Source: Tropicimonas isoalkanivorans (GTDB lineage Bacteria > Pseudomonadota > Alphaproteobacteria > Rhodobacterales > Rhodobacteraceae). From it: 64,000 nt of DNA. Shown in pieces: positions 32,340-41,278 of this stretch (within the stretch, counting starts at the first letter, position 1; the number at the start of each line of letters is the position of its first letter). The notes under the pieces were generated by a model, which was not told the DNA's origin, made no database searches, and saw only the letters and a program-made list of their open reading frames with translations. The position numbers were made by a program, and so were the translations under genes. The stretch covers positions 248,001 to 312,000 of the forward strand of contig NZ_FOLG01000001.1 of assembly GCF_900112335.1 (NCBI RefSeq), given 5' to 3'.

Positions 32340-33707
32340 TCAGCCTTCGACCTGGTTGCCGACGACCTTCTGGTCGCCCTTCAGGCCGATCGGCAGGCTC
32401 TCGAGATAGGCGTTGGGCTGACGGCCGTCGTAGGGGATGCCGTCGATGATGTCCCCCGCCGGGGTCGGCTCCTTGTAGCCGTCCGTTTCGAAGTCGAAAT
32501 CGGCCTCGGTCGCGTAGCCATCGTCGATCAGGCTTTCGGCGGCGACGAGGTAGATGTCGGGCCGGTAGACCGACTTCGCCACCTCGTCGTACCAGCTGTC
32601 CGGCTTGGCCTCGGCGATCTGGCCCCAGCGACGCATCTGGGTCAGATACCACACGGCGTCGGAGTAATAGGGATAGGTCGCATTGTAGCGGAAGAAGACG
32701 TTGAAATCGGGCACCTCACGCTTGTCACCCTTTTCGTACTCGAAGGTGCCGGTCATGGAGTTGGCGATGACATCGTAATCGGCCCCGACGTATTCGGAAC
32801 GGCTGAGGATCTCTACCGCTTCCTCGCGGTTGGCGTTGTCATTCTCGTCGAGCCACATCGCGGCGCGGATGAGCGCCTTCGTGATGGCGACGGTCGTGTT
32901 TGGGTTTTCTTCCTGGAAGGCGGCGGACAGACCGAAGACCTTCTCAGGGTTGTTCTTCCACAGCTCGTAGTCGGTGATGACCGGAACGCCGATGCCCATG
33001 AAAACGGCCTGCTGGTTCCACGGCTCACCGACGCAATAGCCATAGATGGTACCGGCTTCGAGCGTGGCGGGCATCTGGGGCGGCGGCGTCACCGAAAGCA
33101 GAACCTCCGCGTCGATCTGGCCGGTCACGTCCTCGGGGCTGTAATAGCCGGGCTTGATCCCGCCCGCGGCGAGCCAGTAGCGCAGCTCGTAGTTGTGGGT
33201 GGAGACAGGGAACACCATGCCCATGTTGAACGGCTTGCCCTCGGCGCGGTAGCTGTCGACGATCGGCTTCAGCGCGGCCGCCGAGATCGGGTGGACGGGC
33301 TTGCCGTCTTCGCCGACGGGAATGTTCGGCTTCATCTGATCCCAGATTTCGTTCGACACGGTGATGCCGTTGCCGTTCAGATCCATCGAGAACGGCGTGA
33401 TGATATGCGCCTCTGTGCCGAAGCCGATGGTGGCGGCAAGCGGCTGGCCCGCGAGCATGTGCGCGCCGTCAAGCTGTCCGCCAATCACGCCGTCAAGCAG
33501 CACTTTCCAGTTGGCCTGCGCCTCGAGCGTGACGAAAAGACCTTCGTCCTCGAAGTAGCCCATCTCATAGGCCACGGCCAAAGGCGCCATATCGGTCAAC
33601 TTGATGAAGCCAAAGGTCAGTTCATCCTTTTCCACATCCAGCATTTCCGCCGCAGCGGGCAGCGTGAGGGCCGACGTGGCGAGAAGCAGTGCGATGGTCT
33701 TGTTCAT
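32340..33707 (-). CDS. nrtA: Nitrate ABC transporter substrate-binding protein
   Basis: 455-residue periplasmic nitrate-binding protein of the CmpA/NrtA family. A Sec signal peptide ([21 protein letters not shown]) is followed by [60 protein letters not shown] and [19 protein letters not shown] 33707 is the true start; the open frame upstream crosses the terminator and leader. It is the first gene behind the NasT-controlled leader, so its expression should depend on antitermination. Confidence 0.93.
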   Translation of the reverse strand: MNKTIALLLATSALTLPAAAEMLDVEKDELTFGFIKLTDMAPLAVAYEMGYFEDEGLFVTLEAQANWKVLLDGVIGGQLDGAHMLAGQPLAATIGFGTEAHIITPFSMDLNGNGITVSNEIWDQMKPNIPVGEDGKPVHPISAAALKPIVDSYRAEGKPFNMGMVFPVSTHNYELRYWLAAGGIKPGYYSPEDVTGQIDAEVLLSVTPPPQMPATLEAGTIYGYCVGEPWNQQAVFMGIGVPVITDYELWKNNPEKVFGLSAAFQEENPNTTVAITKALIRAAMWLDENDNANREEAVEILSRSEYVGADYDVIANSMTGTFEYEKGDKREVPDFNVFFRYNATYPYYSDAVWYLTQMRRWGQIAEAKPDSWYDEVAKSVYRPDIYLVAAESLIDDGYATEADFDFETDGYKEPTPAGDIIDGIPYDGRQPNAYLESLPIGLKGDQKVVGNQVEG

Positions 33708-33744
33708 GTCGGTGTCATCCTGTCTCTGGCCCGGGAGGGGACCG

Positions 33745-33803
33745 AAAAAACAAAAAAAGCCGCTGACCGTCCCTGCCGGAGGTGGCAAGGGGGTCGAGCG
33801 GCT
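33745..33803 (-). terminator. Intrinsic terminator in the nas operon leader
   Basis: On the minus strand a stem of about 20 bp with internal mismatches (5' arm 33803-33784, AGCCGCTCGACCCCCTTGCC; loop ACCTCC; 3' arm 33777-33758) is followed at once by seven T, G, six T. It ends 38 bases before the nrtA ATG. Its 5' arm includes half the loop and the 3' arm of the last ANTAR-type hairpin (33795-33810), so the two structures exclude each other, as expected for NasT antitermination. Confidence 0.85.
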
Positions 33804-33861
33804 GTGCTCGGATACCCGCAACATTGAGGGTGAATTCTGGAAACGGGACGCCATTGCCCCG
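33795..33861 (-). ncRNA. ANTAR-type leader RNA (hexaloop hairpins), NasT target
   Basis: Minus-strand RNA folds into hairpins with six-base loops that have A at position 1 and G at position 4, the signature recognised by ANTAR proteins. P1: CGGGGC-AAUGGC-GUCCCG (33861-33844). A middle one: ACCCUC-AAUGUU-GCGGGU with one U-C mismatch (33831-33814). P2: CGAGC-ACAGCC-GCUCG (33810-33795). P2 overlaps the terminator stem. NasT (35158-35742) encoded just upstream is the expected ligand. Known ANTAR targets have two hairpins; the third, middle candidate is unusual. Functional role inferred. Confidence 0.8.
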
Positions 33862-33870
33862 TGCCTTGAG

Positions 33871-33899
33871 GTTTTGCCGCCGCGGCGATTGCCTGTCAA
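33871..33899 (-). promoter_or_regulatory. Candidate promoter for the nrtA operon leader
   Basis: Minus strand: -35 TTGACA (33899-33894), 17-bp spacer, weak -10 CAAAAC (33876-33871). Transcription would start near 33864, immediately before the first hexaloop hairpin at 33861. A sigma-54 -24/-12 pair, usual for nas promoters in some alphaproteobacteria, was not found here. Confidence 0.35.
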
Positions 33900-33958
33900 C
33901 GAATGCCGGCGGATCTGAGGGCATAGAGGGCCCTTCCGACGGGATTTCTGCCGCGGTG

Positions 33959-33972
33959 CAGAAAATTCTGCC
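33959..33972. repeat. Inverted repeat just after the nasS stop
   Basis: GCAGAA-AA-TTCTGC, a 14-bp dyad 11 bases downstream of the nasS coding end and upstream of the nrtA promoter candidate. It is too tight for an RNA hairpin loop, so if functional it is more likely a protein-binding site. No binding protein can be assigned. Confidence 0.3.
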
Positions 33973-33982
33973 TGAATTTCGT

Positions 33983-35161
33983 TCAGCTTTCCCCGTTCGG
34001 ATCAAAAATGAATCCGTCGAAGAACGCGTCAGGTTCGAGAATCAGCTTCCCCGATTCCGAGGCGACGGCGGTTTTCTGGCCAAGCGCACCTTCAACCTTG
34101 TCCGTCGCACCGGGAATCTCGGCGCCCAGGTCGCGCAGGTTGCGGCGGAATAGGTCCGTCCGAAAAATTGCGCGCCCCGCCTCCGCGGATTCCGCGCCAT
34201 CGAGGCCAGAGCGCTCGGCCAAAGACCGAGCGATCAGCGCGCCGTGCGACCGCCACGGATACGCCGCAGCCCCACGGTGAAACAGCAGATAGTTTTCGAC
34301 CGCGCGTATCTCAGCCCGAGGAGAGATCACCAGCCTTCCGCTCAGGGACCGTTCGATCACTTCCGCGGGCACATTCAGATACTCACGGCGGGCCAGCAGT
34401 TCTGAAGCCGTCGAGTGGTTTTCCGGTTGGTCAAGCCACTTGCTCGCGCGCCAGAGCGCCCGCATCAACCGCCGGGCAAGCTCGGGTTCCGCCTCCGCCC
34501 AATCGTGCCGCACCGCGAGGACCTTCTCCGGCGCAAAGGCGCGGATCGCCGAGGTCGGCAACAACAGTTCGCCCACGCCGTTCTCCACAGCCATCGACCC
34601 CCACGGTGCGCCGACACAGAAGGCATCGATCTCCCCGGCGGCCATGGCCTGCGCCATCAATGGCGGCGGTACCGTGACCACCCGAAGCGCCTGTGGCGCC
34701 GCTACGCCGAGGGCACCGAGCCAGTGGTAGAGGAGTTCTGCGTGCATGGAGAAGGGAAAGGGCACGCCGATCCGCGGCTCCTCCCGCGCAGCGGCCAGAA
34801 GCGCTCGCCCGGCGACCGCGGCATCGGCAAAGTCGAAACGATAGCCGGCCGCCCGCATCCGCTGTGCCAACTCGCCAGAGACCCCGATCGCATTGCCGTT
34901 GACCGAGAGTACCGAAAGCACGTCGATGCGTGCGGCGACGCCGCCAAGGCCAAGCGCCATCGCCACCGGCATCGCCGAAAGCATGTGCGCCGCGTCGACC
35001 CGGCCAAGGATGAGCATGTCGCGCAAAGTGGCCCAACTCGGTGCCGCATGCAGGCGCAGCGCAAGCCCCTCCTCCTCGGCAAACCCGATCTCATGCGCGA
35101 CGACGAACGGCGCAGCATCGACCAGCGGGATAAACCCTGCCTCCAGCAGCGCGGTGCTCAT
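33983..35161 (-). CDS. nasS: NasS nitrate/nitrite sensor (NrtA-like, cytoplasmic)
   Basis: 392-residue homologue of the nitrate-binding protein NrtA without a signal peptide (starts [20 protein letters not shown]), so it stays in the cytoplasm. Matching blocks: [40 protein letters not shown] and [20 protein letters not shown]. In Paracoccus and Azotobacter, NasS sequesters NasT without nitrate or nitrite and releases it when the ligand binds. ATG 35161 overlaps the nasT stop (ATGA), giving equimolar production. The open frame continues to 35815 only as an out-of-frame shadow of nasT. Confidence 0.92.
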   Translation of the reverse strand: MSTALLEAGFIPLVDAAPFVVAHEIGFAEEEGLALRLHAAPSWATLRDMLILGRVDAAHMLSAMPVAMALGLGGVAARIDVLSVLSVNGNAIGVSGELAQRMRAAGYRFDFADAAVAGRALLAAAREEPRIGVPFPFSMHAELLYHWLGALGVAAPQALRVVTVPPPLMAQAMAAGEIDAFCVGAPWGSMAVENGVGELLLPTSAIRAFAPEKVLAVRHDWAEAEPELARRLMRALWRASKWLDQPENHSTASELLARREYLNVPAEVIERSLSGRLVISPRAEIRAVENYLLFHRGAAAYPWRSHGALIARSLAERSGLDGAESAEAGRAIFRTDLFRRNLRDLGAEIPGATDKVEGALGQKTAVASESGKLILEPDAFFDGFIFDPNGES

Positions 35162-35742
35162 GACAACAGCCCTGCCGTCGTGACCAAAGCTTCTGCCACG
35201 TCCACGACCTTGCGGCCCTGGTCCATCGCCGTCTTGCGCAAAAGCGCATAGGCCGCGTCCTCGTCCACGCCGCGCGCCTTCATCAACAGGCCTTTTGCGC
35301 GGTCGATTACCTTGCGCTCCTCCAGAGCGCGCTTGGTGGCTTCCAGCTCGAGCCGGATCCGGTGAAACATGTGGAACCGCGCGATTGCCGCATCCATGAT
35401 CGGCTTGATCCGCTCCGGCCGGAGGCCATCGACCACATAAGCCGAAACGCCGGCCTCGATGGCCTCCCGCGTCAGGCTGTCGTCGGACCGGTCGACAAAC
35501 ATCGCAACCGGCCGTTCGAGCGGGCCGGAAGCGAGCGTGAGTTCCTCCAGGATATCGCGCGAGGGGCTGGAGACATCGATGAGCACGATGTCTGGGTTCA
35601 GGTTGGAGACATGTCGCGCAAGGCCGGTCATCTCGGCAATGACCGAAACCTTGTGATCCCCGGCGCCCCGCAAGCTGTCGACGATCAGAATCGCGCGTTC
35701 GCGATCCGGTTCCACGACAACGATGGAGAGCTTCTGCGACAT
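35158..35742 (-). CDS. nasT: NasT ANTAR-domain antiterminator
   Basis: 194-residue protein with a pseudo-receiver N-terminus (SIVVVEPDRERAILIVDSLR, DIVLIDVSSPSRDILEEL) and a C-terminal ANTAR RNA-binding domain (about 130-190: LEERKVIDRAKGLLMKARGV, then DEDAAYALLRKTAMDQGRKV). It is released from NasS by nitrate and binds hexaloop hairpins in the nas leader to prevent termination. The leader at 33795-33861 and terminator at 33745-33803 match that mechanism. It is the first gene of the cluster, and 640 bp without a gene lie upstream. Confidence 0.95.
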   Translation of the reverse strand: MSQKLSIVVVEPDRERAILIVDSLRGAGDHKVSVIAEMTGLARHVSNLNPDIVLIDVSSPSRDILEELTLASGPLERPVAMFVDRSDDSLTREAIEAGVSAYVVDGLRPERIKPIMDAAIARFHMFHRIRLELEATKRALEERKVIDRAKGLLMKARGVDEDAAYALLRKTAMDQGRKVVDVAEALVTTAGLLS

Positions 35743-36382
35743 ACGGGTTGCCCGGTCTGATCATGGCTGTGGCGGGTGCGAGGCGCCATGCAGAAAGAGC
35801 GATGTCGGCGGGCACTGACCACAGCAGAGGGCAATCTCACCGCTTGGAAACGCACGCACCGGTGTGATTGCCGGAAAGACCGGCAGGGTAGCTCAAATCT
35901 TATTCGCTTGGCGAAAGTGGGAGGCATAAGACAGCTTGGTACCGGTCACAGGTCCACCAGTCGTCCTGCCCGTTTCTCAGACAACTCTGGAATCGGCACC
36001 AATGCGCGCCAAAAAAACGAATTTCCTTGTTCTTTCCCTGTAATCCAGCGAACCGGCCGCAAACCGACCCCAGCCAAATGACCGACAGAGACGTTCGCTG
36101 GACTCGCCCGCGAGCCGAGCGGCATCAGCCGTCTCTCTCCATGGAGCGACGGCGCAAGCCGCGCAGAACGCGTTCGAATTCCGGGGAAATGGGCCGGGAC
36201 TGTCGAAGACTGGGGTGGCTGGCGGGCCGAAGTCGATGAAACCGAGAACTACACCTACGCTATAGCACTCTACATTGAGGCACGGACGAAATTCAGACTT
36301 CTGCTGCAGCGTTTACGGCCCAGTTTTCTCGGGAAAGCAGCGCCGCCGATTTGAATGCGACGCATAGGATTTCCGCGCAATA
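35743..36382. other. 640-bp gap without a gene, probable nasT promoter region
   Basis: No coding frame with family resemblance or a ribosome site is seen on either strand. The part next to nasT (about 35743-35900) should hold its promoter. An imperfect dyad CGCACC-GGTGTG at 35855-35866 recalls NtrC half-sites but lacks the proper spacing. A run of seven A at 36011-36017 and otherwise mixed sequence follow. Confidence 0.4.
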
Positions 36383-37590
36383 TCAACTGAGCATTCTCTT
36401 TACCGCGCTCAATAGAAACTCGTCCTGGTAATGACCCGCGACGAAGGATAGTCCGACCGGACAATCATCCACTGTCATCACCGGGGCAGAGACTTCCGGC
36501 AAGCGTGCCACACCGGACAACGCGGTGATGGTCATCGTCGGATCATAGAAGTCCATCACCGCTTCGAGCGTATTCAGGGACCCTTTCAGGGGAGCGATTT
36601 TCGGCGTCGTAGGAAAACAGATCACCGTTTCCGGAGTGAAAAAGGCGTTGATCTGCCTGAAGAGGCTTTCACATCTCGCTATGTTGTCCAGCGCCGCGAT
36701 GCGGTCGAACTTCTGGACGTTTCCGTAGGCCATTGAGAACGTGATGCCGAGCTCGGGCTTGCAAGCTTCGATCCAGTTGCCGACCGTGCTCTGAAATTCG
36801 GCGGTTTGCAGATCACGCAATCCATTCAGGTTGCAGACCTTCAGTTCGCATGCCCCCCCCCGACGATCTCGGAAAATCTTACAGGCTCGACCTCAATGCC
36901 GGTGTTCTCTGCTATTCGGTCGAATGCGCGGTTAACTTCGCCTCGAATGGCGGCATCTGCGATCTCCAGCGCATCCTGCAAGACGAGGATGCGCCGTGGC
37001 GATGGCATTGATGATGCGGGAGCGTTCAGCAAGACGCGCGTCGCCGCATCGAGCACCTCTAACCGATCCGCCAGCACGCCTACGGTGCTGACGCTTGGCT
37101 GAAATGGCAAAACGCCAGCCTCGGAAATCCGATGAAGGGAGGGACGCATCCCCCAAAGACCGCAAAGGCTCGCCGGAACACGGATAGAACCTCCCGCGTC
37201 CGTGCGAAGAGAAAAATCCGCAAGACCATTCGCGACGGAAGCAGCCGAGCCGCTGGAGGAGCCACCGGGGACGCGATCCGGTGCTTTCGCGTTTCGGGGG
37301 GTGCCAAAATAGAAGCTCTCCCCGTCGAGGCTATACGTGAACTCATCCGCCACGACCTTGCCGACGCAACGCGATCCGGAAGCAAGCAGTTGGTCGACGC
37401 AGAGCGCGTTGTGAACCGGCGCGGGATGTGCGTACCGCTAGGCGGGGCTTCCATAGGACGTCTTATGTCCCGCAAGGTCGATGTTATCTTTCACGGTGAA
37501 GCGAAGCCCGTCCAGCGAACCGCTACGTACGGGCGCGAGGTCAACTTGCTCGACCAGTGCGCCGGATGGGTCTGTTGGACAGTGAGGCAT
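36383..37590 (-). pseudogene. Amidase (amidase-signature family), disrupted
   Basis: Reconstructed protein of about 400 residues from ATG 37590 (MPHCPTDPSGALVEQVDLAP). The catalytic Lys is in FTVKDNIDLAGHKTSYGSPA and the Ser-cis-Ser-Lys signature in VPGGSSSGSAASVANGLADF with DAGGSIRVPAS. Two lesions break it. A TAG stop (37438-37440) follows GSPA, where the family usually has Trp, so TGG to TAG is likely. A frameshift near a run of nine C (36853-36861) breaks it again: the first frame ends at 36841 and the C-terminal part (MRDLQTAEFQ to KRMLS) continues in another frame to 36383. All remaining motifs are well conserved, so inactivation seems recent. Confidence 0.85.
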
Positions 37591-37887
37591 ATCGTCTATT
37601 TCCTGGCGCGAATCTGAACGGTTTTTCGGGTAGTTCTACACCGCCGGGTCGAGACGATCACGCTCGTCTGTCACAATTTCCCGGAATCTGAGACAAGCTC
37701 AGCGCCTCTATAACCTGTTGAAGGAGACACCAGTCTGAACGATATACGTCCGCAAAGGGGGCAGAAGCGGGCGCCGGGTTCCTGAGATTTGTAGGGCTGT
37801 AGCGTAAAAACTGCGTCTTGCCATCCCGCCCGGTGGAATGCAGTAATCGGCGGCAATATCGCGCCATAGAGGGCAATCAGCGGTGTA
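37591..37887. other. Gap of about 300 bp without a gene
   Basis: Between the amidase pseudogene and tRNA-Ser there is no supported coding frame. I looked for a duplicated tRNA 3' end or integrase remnant that would mark an attachment site and saw none. Confidence 0.4.
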
Positions 37888-37977
37888 TGGCGGAGAGACA
37901 GGGATTCGAACCCTGGAGACGGTTTCCCGCCTACACACTTTCCAGGCGTGCGCCTTCGACCACTCGGCCACCTCTCC
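37888..37977 (-). tRNA. tRNA-Ser (anticodon GGA)
   Basis: 90-nt class II tRNA on the minus strand. The acceptor stem GGAGAGG pairs with CTCTCC before G and an encoded CCA (37888-37890). The D-arm shows GGCCGAGTGGTCGAAGGC, the anticodon loop is CUGGAAA with GGA at 37943-37941, then a long variable arm (GGGAAACC region), and the T-loop is GGTTCGAATCC. It reads UCC and UCU serine codons. Confidence 0.95.
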
Positions 37978-38046
37978 GGTGGGCGAGGGTTTAGCCGCAA
38001 CCCGGGGAGACATGCAAGCGGATATCGCATCGTTTTTCCATCGATA

Positions 38047-38766
38047 TCACCCCGCGAGGTGAAGGGTCACCCGACGGTTGCGGGCGCCCTTCTTTTCGAC
38101 CTTGCCGATGCGGATCTGGCCGATCTCTCCGGTCTTGGCGACGTGGGTTCCGCCGCAGGGTTGCAGATCCACTTCCGCCGATCCGCGCCCGATACGGATC
38201 AGCCGCACCCGCCCCTGCCCGCGCGGCGGCTGTACCGACATGGTCTTGACCAGCCCGGGGTTCGCGGCGAGCTCCGCGTCGGTGATCCAGTCCTCGCTCA
38301 CCGGCAGATCCCGGTCGATGAGCGCTTGTAACGCCGCCTCAACGGCTGACTTGTCCTCGAGAGCCTCCGGCATGTCGAAGTCGAGGCGGCCCTTCTCCGA
38401 GCCGATCGCCCCGCCGGAGACCGGCAGCGGGATGACCACGGAGAGCAGGTGAAGGGCGGTGTGGACGCGCATATGGCGGTAGCGTCGTTCCCAGTCGAGC
38501 GATTGGCGCAGGGCGGTGCGGACGGGTGGCAGGGCTGCGGGCTCGGCGGGGATCAGGACAATCTCGCCCCCCTCCCCCTTGACCGTGGTCGCGATGGGGA
38601 GGGCCCTGTCCCGCCAGAACAACGTCCCGCTGTCGCCCGGCTGCCCGCCGCCGGTTGGGTAGAAGATGGTCGCGTCGAGCACGATTCCACCCTCCGGCGT
38701 CTGCGCAACCACCGTGCCGATGGACTCTCGGGCATAGGGGTCCTGGCGGAACAGCATTTCGGTCAT
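38047..38766 (-). CDS. Alanyl-tRNA editing protein AlaX-type
   Basis: 239-residue stand-alone editing domain that deacylates mischarged Ser- or Gly-tRNA(Ala). Zn ligands: HxxxH in RVHTALHLLSVV (about residue 101) and Cys-x3-His in QPCGGTHVAKTGEIG (about 205). ATIFYPTGGGQPGDSG is the typical N-terminal block. Starts inside the mscS-type stop (ATGA), so it is translated from the same mRNA as the channel. It lies just upstream of tRNA-Ser on the same strand. Confidence 0.92.
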   Translation of the reverse strand: MTEMLFRQDPYARESIGTVVAQTPEGGIVLDATIFYPTGGGQPGDSGTLFWRDRALPIATTVKGEGGEIVLIPAEPAALPPVRTALRQSLDWERRYRHMRVHTALHLLSVVIPLPVSGGAIGSEKGRLDFDMPEALEDKSAVEAALQALIDRDLPVSEDWITDAELAANPGLVKTMSVQPPRGQGRVRLIRIGRGSAEVDLQPCGGTHVAKTGEIGQIRIGKVEKKGARNRRVTLHLAG

Positions 38767-41276
38767 AGGTCATCCTCCGACGGAGCGTCCAGTTCCGCGC
38801 CGGTCCTGTCGGGCGGTGGCGCCGGGGCGGCTGCCCCCTGTGGCGGGGGCGTCTGCCCCTGTGCGGGGGCAGCGGCCGGGCGGTGGGCAAGGCTGGCGGC
38901 CAGTACGTCCGGGTTGCGGAGCCAGATATCGCGCTGCGCGAAGGGAATCTCGATACCCTCCTCCGCGAACCGCTCGGCAATGCGATGATTCAATTCCGTC
39001 CGGGCATTCAGGCCGAAATTGATGTCGCGCAGGATCACCCGCATCTCGAATTCGAGCGCGTCCGCGCCGAACCCCTGGAACACGATCAGCGGCGGAGGAT
39101 TGACGATCACCAGCGGGTGCTCGTCGGCGATCTCCGCGAGGATCGCGGCCACCTTCCGCGTGTCGGAGCCATAGGCCACGCCCACATTCAATATTACCCG
39201 TCCGCTGAGGTTGCTGCGCGTCCAGTTGGTGAACTGGCTGGTCACGAAATCTGAGTTCGGAACGACGATGTCCGTGCGGTCGAAGGTCTCCACCGTGGTC
39301 GCACGGACCGAGATGCGCCGAACGGTGCCCATGACCCCGCCGACCTCCACCCAGTCGCCCTCCGTCACAGGCCTCTCGATCAACAGGATCAGGCCGGAGA
39401 CGAAGTTGGAGACGATGTTCTGCAGTCCGAAGCCGACCCCGACGGACAAGGCACCGGCCACGATGGCGAGGTTGCTGAGGTCAAGACCTGCTGTCGCCAC
39501 CGCAACCATGCCGGACAGGGCGATGCCGACATACCCCAGGCCTGCGTTGACCGCCTTCTGTGCTCCCGGATCGAGCGAAGTGCGGGGCAGTACGGAGCTT
39601 CCGACCGCGCCTTGCAGGAGCCGCGTGATCAGGAACCCGGCACCGAACACCGCCAGGAGGACCACGACGACGGAGGGCGAGATGTTGACCCCCCCGATCG
39701 AGAAACCGTCGTTCAGGGTCGTCCACAACTCGTCGAAGTCCGCCCACCGCGCTCCCCAGATCAGCCCGAAGAGCGGCAGGGAGGCGAGCACGATCCCGAA
39801 ATTCGCGAGAACGGCGAACAGCCCGTCGCCGTCCTTTTCCCGATGCCCGAACAGCCTGAACAGCCCCGAGGACAGCCGTTGAAGGAACGCCACGAGCGCG
39901 AACAGCAACAGGGACAGCGAGGGCGAGAGCGTGGCGTAGACGCCCGCGAGGATGAAGCCGGCCGCAGCTACGACCGGGCCGGCGATGGCAAAGATACGGA
40001 TCGCATAGCCGAGAAAACGGTCGAGCTGGCTGAAGAAGTGGCGCTCGGCGGAGAATTCCCCCTGCTCTTCGCCCTCCTCCTGCACATCGCCCTGCATTCC
40101 GCTCGCCATGATCAGGCGGCCCATGTTCTCAAGGCAGATCCCGGTCAGCAAAATCATCGGGAAAACCAGGACGGACACTGTGGCGCTTTGCAGATCGAAC
40201 AGCTGCCGGGACGTTTCGATCATGACCGCGAAAGCGAAAAGCAGGCCCAGGCCATGCCCGTAGAACCTGCCACGGACCCGCTGGCGCGCGGAGAGGTTCA
40301 GATTTGCGGGCCAATTGTCCTGCTTGGGAAAGCTCTGCCTCGCGATCCAGCGCGTCAGGAAGAATGCCATGCCGGCGATTGCCAGCGCATCCAGAAGGCC
40401 CTCGCCGCCCGGACCGAAAAAGCCCGTCAGCCGCAACGCCAGACTCAGCGCCGTAATCCCAATGGACGGCAAGATGAATTGCGCCAGCGACAGGATCATT
40501 GCCACGACGAACACCTGGTCGCTGCGGTCCCGGTGCGCGACGAGCCGATTGATGACGCCGTGGAAAATCTGCCGCCCGAACGCCAGCAACAACAGCGCGA
40601 GAGAGACGAGCAACGCGATTTGCGGCAGGTTGTTGAGAAACACCGTACGTTGGCTGTCTGACTTCAGCGACGCACCGACCTCGTCGACCAGACCTCGCAC
40701 GACCTCGTTCAGATCCCCCAGAGCGACGCGCACATTGACCGGGTTCAGCGGCGAGGGCCAGCGCTCGAGCAGCCGGTCTCTCTGCCGCTCACGGATAAGC
40801 TTGTCGATCCTTGTAATCAGACCCTGCGCACGCGCATAGGCCTCCTCGGCGCGGCGGACGGGCGTCACCAACCGTTGATACTCGTCGTTCAGCTCCTGCC
40901 GGCGCGCGGCGATCTCCTCGCTTTCGGTCTCGCCGTTCTCGGGCGGCGGGCCCAGGGCGTCGATCCGGCTCTTGAGCGTCTTTATCGGCTCGGCGTCACG
41001 CTTCTGTGCTTCCTGAAACCGGGCCCGCCAGCCGACAAGCTGAAGGCGCAGGGTCTCATAGGCCTCGGTCGACGCCTTCGCCCGCTCGATGGACTGATCA
41101 GCTCGATTGGCGACCCGGTCCCATGCGGAATACTCTTCCTCGGTCAGCGCCGCGCCCGGCCCCTCCTGCGCCCAGGCAGCGACAGACCATGCGACTGCGG
41201 ATGGACCATCCGGCCGGGGACCGGCCCAGATCGCAGCTGCCACCACCACCAGCAGTCCGGCCAGCAGACGGCGCAT
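38763..41276 (-). CDS. Large mechanosensitive channel (MscS family with DUF3772 periplasmic domain)
   Basis: 837-residue inner-membrane protein. It has a signal peptide (MRRLLAGLLVVVAAAIWAGP), a coiled periplasmic domain of about 200 residues (DUF3772-like, ANRADQSIERAKASTEAYET), then about eleven membrane helices. The MscS pore and cytoplasmic beta domain follow from about residue 590 (VGVGFGLQNIVSNFVSGLIL, ERPVTEGDWVEVGGVMGTV, TTVETFDRTDIVVPNSDFVT). A Pro/Ala-rich tail ends the protein. It opens under hypo-osmotic tension. ATG 41276 is chosen 2 bp after the cysK stop at 41279; alaX follows with ATGA overlap. Confidence 0.92.
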   Translation of the reverse strand: MRRLLAGLLVVVAAAIWAGPRPDGPSAVAWSVAAWAQEGPGAALTEEEYSAWDRVANRADQSIERAKASTEAYETLRLQLVGWRARFQEAQKRDAEPIKTLKSRIDALGPPPENGETESEEIAARRQELNDEYQRLVTPVRRAEEAYARAQGLITRIDKLIRERQRDRLLERWPSPLNPVNVRVALGDLNEVVRGLVDEVGASLKSDSQRTVFLNNLPQIALLVSLALLLLAFGRQIFHGVINRLVAHRDRSDQVFVVAMILSLAQFILPSIGITALSLALRLTGFFGPGGEGLLDALAIAGMAFFLTRWIARQSFPKQDNWPANLNLSARQRVRGRFYGHGLGLLFAFAVMIETSRQLFDLQSATVSVLVFPMILLTGICLENMGRLIMASGMQGDVQEEGEEQGEFSAERHFFSQLDRFLGYAIRIFAIAGPVVAAAGFILAGVYATLSPSLSLLLFALVAFLQRLSSGLFRLFGHREKDGDGLFAVLANFGIVLASLPLFGLIWGARWADFDELWTTLNDGFSIGGVNISPSVVVVLLAVFGAGFLITRLLQGAVGSSVLPRTSLDPGAQKAVNAGLGYVGIALSGMVAVATAGLDLSNLAIVAGALSVGVGFGLQNIVSNFVSGLILLIERPVTEGDWVEVGGVMGTVRRISVRATTVETFDRTDIVVPNSDFVTSQFTNWTRSNLSGRVILNVGVAYGSDTRKVAAILAEIADEHPLVIVNPPPLIVFQGFGADALEFEMRVILRDINFGLNARTELNHRIAERFAEEGIEIPFAQRDIWLRNPDVLAASLAHRPAAAPAQGQTPPPQGAAAPAPPPDRTGAELDAPSEDDL

Positions 41277-41278
41277 CG

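Noticed and set aside
31893-33827. 644-codon plus-strand frame opposite nrtA/nrtB
   Set aside because: Antisense to two well-supported genes and crossing their junction and the leader; no family motif.
35162-35815. N-terminal extension of the nasS frame
   Set aside because: It overlaps nasT in another frame; NasS-type sequence starts at 35161 and the ATGA overlap supports that start.
35743-35900. NtrC/sigma-54 promoter upstream of nasT
   Set aside because: No GG-N10-GC pair with acceptable surroundings and no properly spaced GCAC/GTGC dyad was found; only a weak CGCACC-GGTGTG.
37888-37977. tRNA-Ser as an integration site for a genomic island (amidase region)
   Set aside because: No integrase, no direct repeat of the tRNA 3' end and no clear change of base composition were seen on either side.
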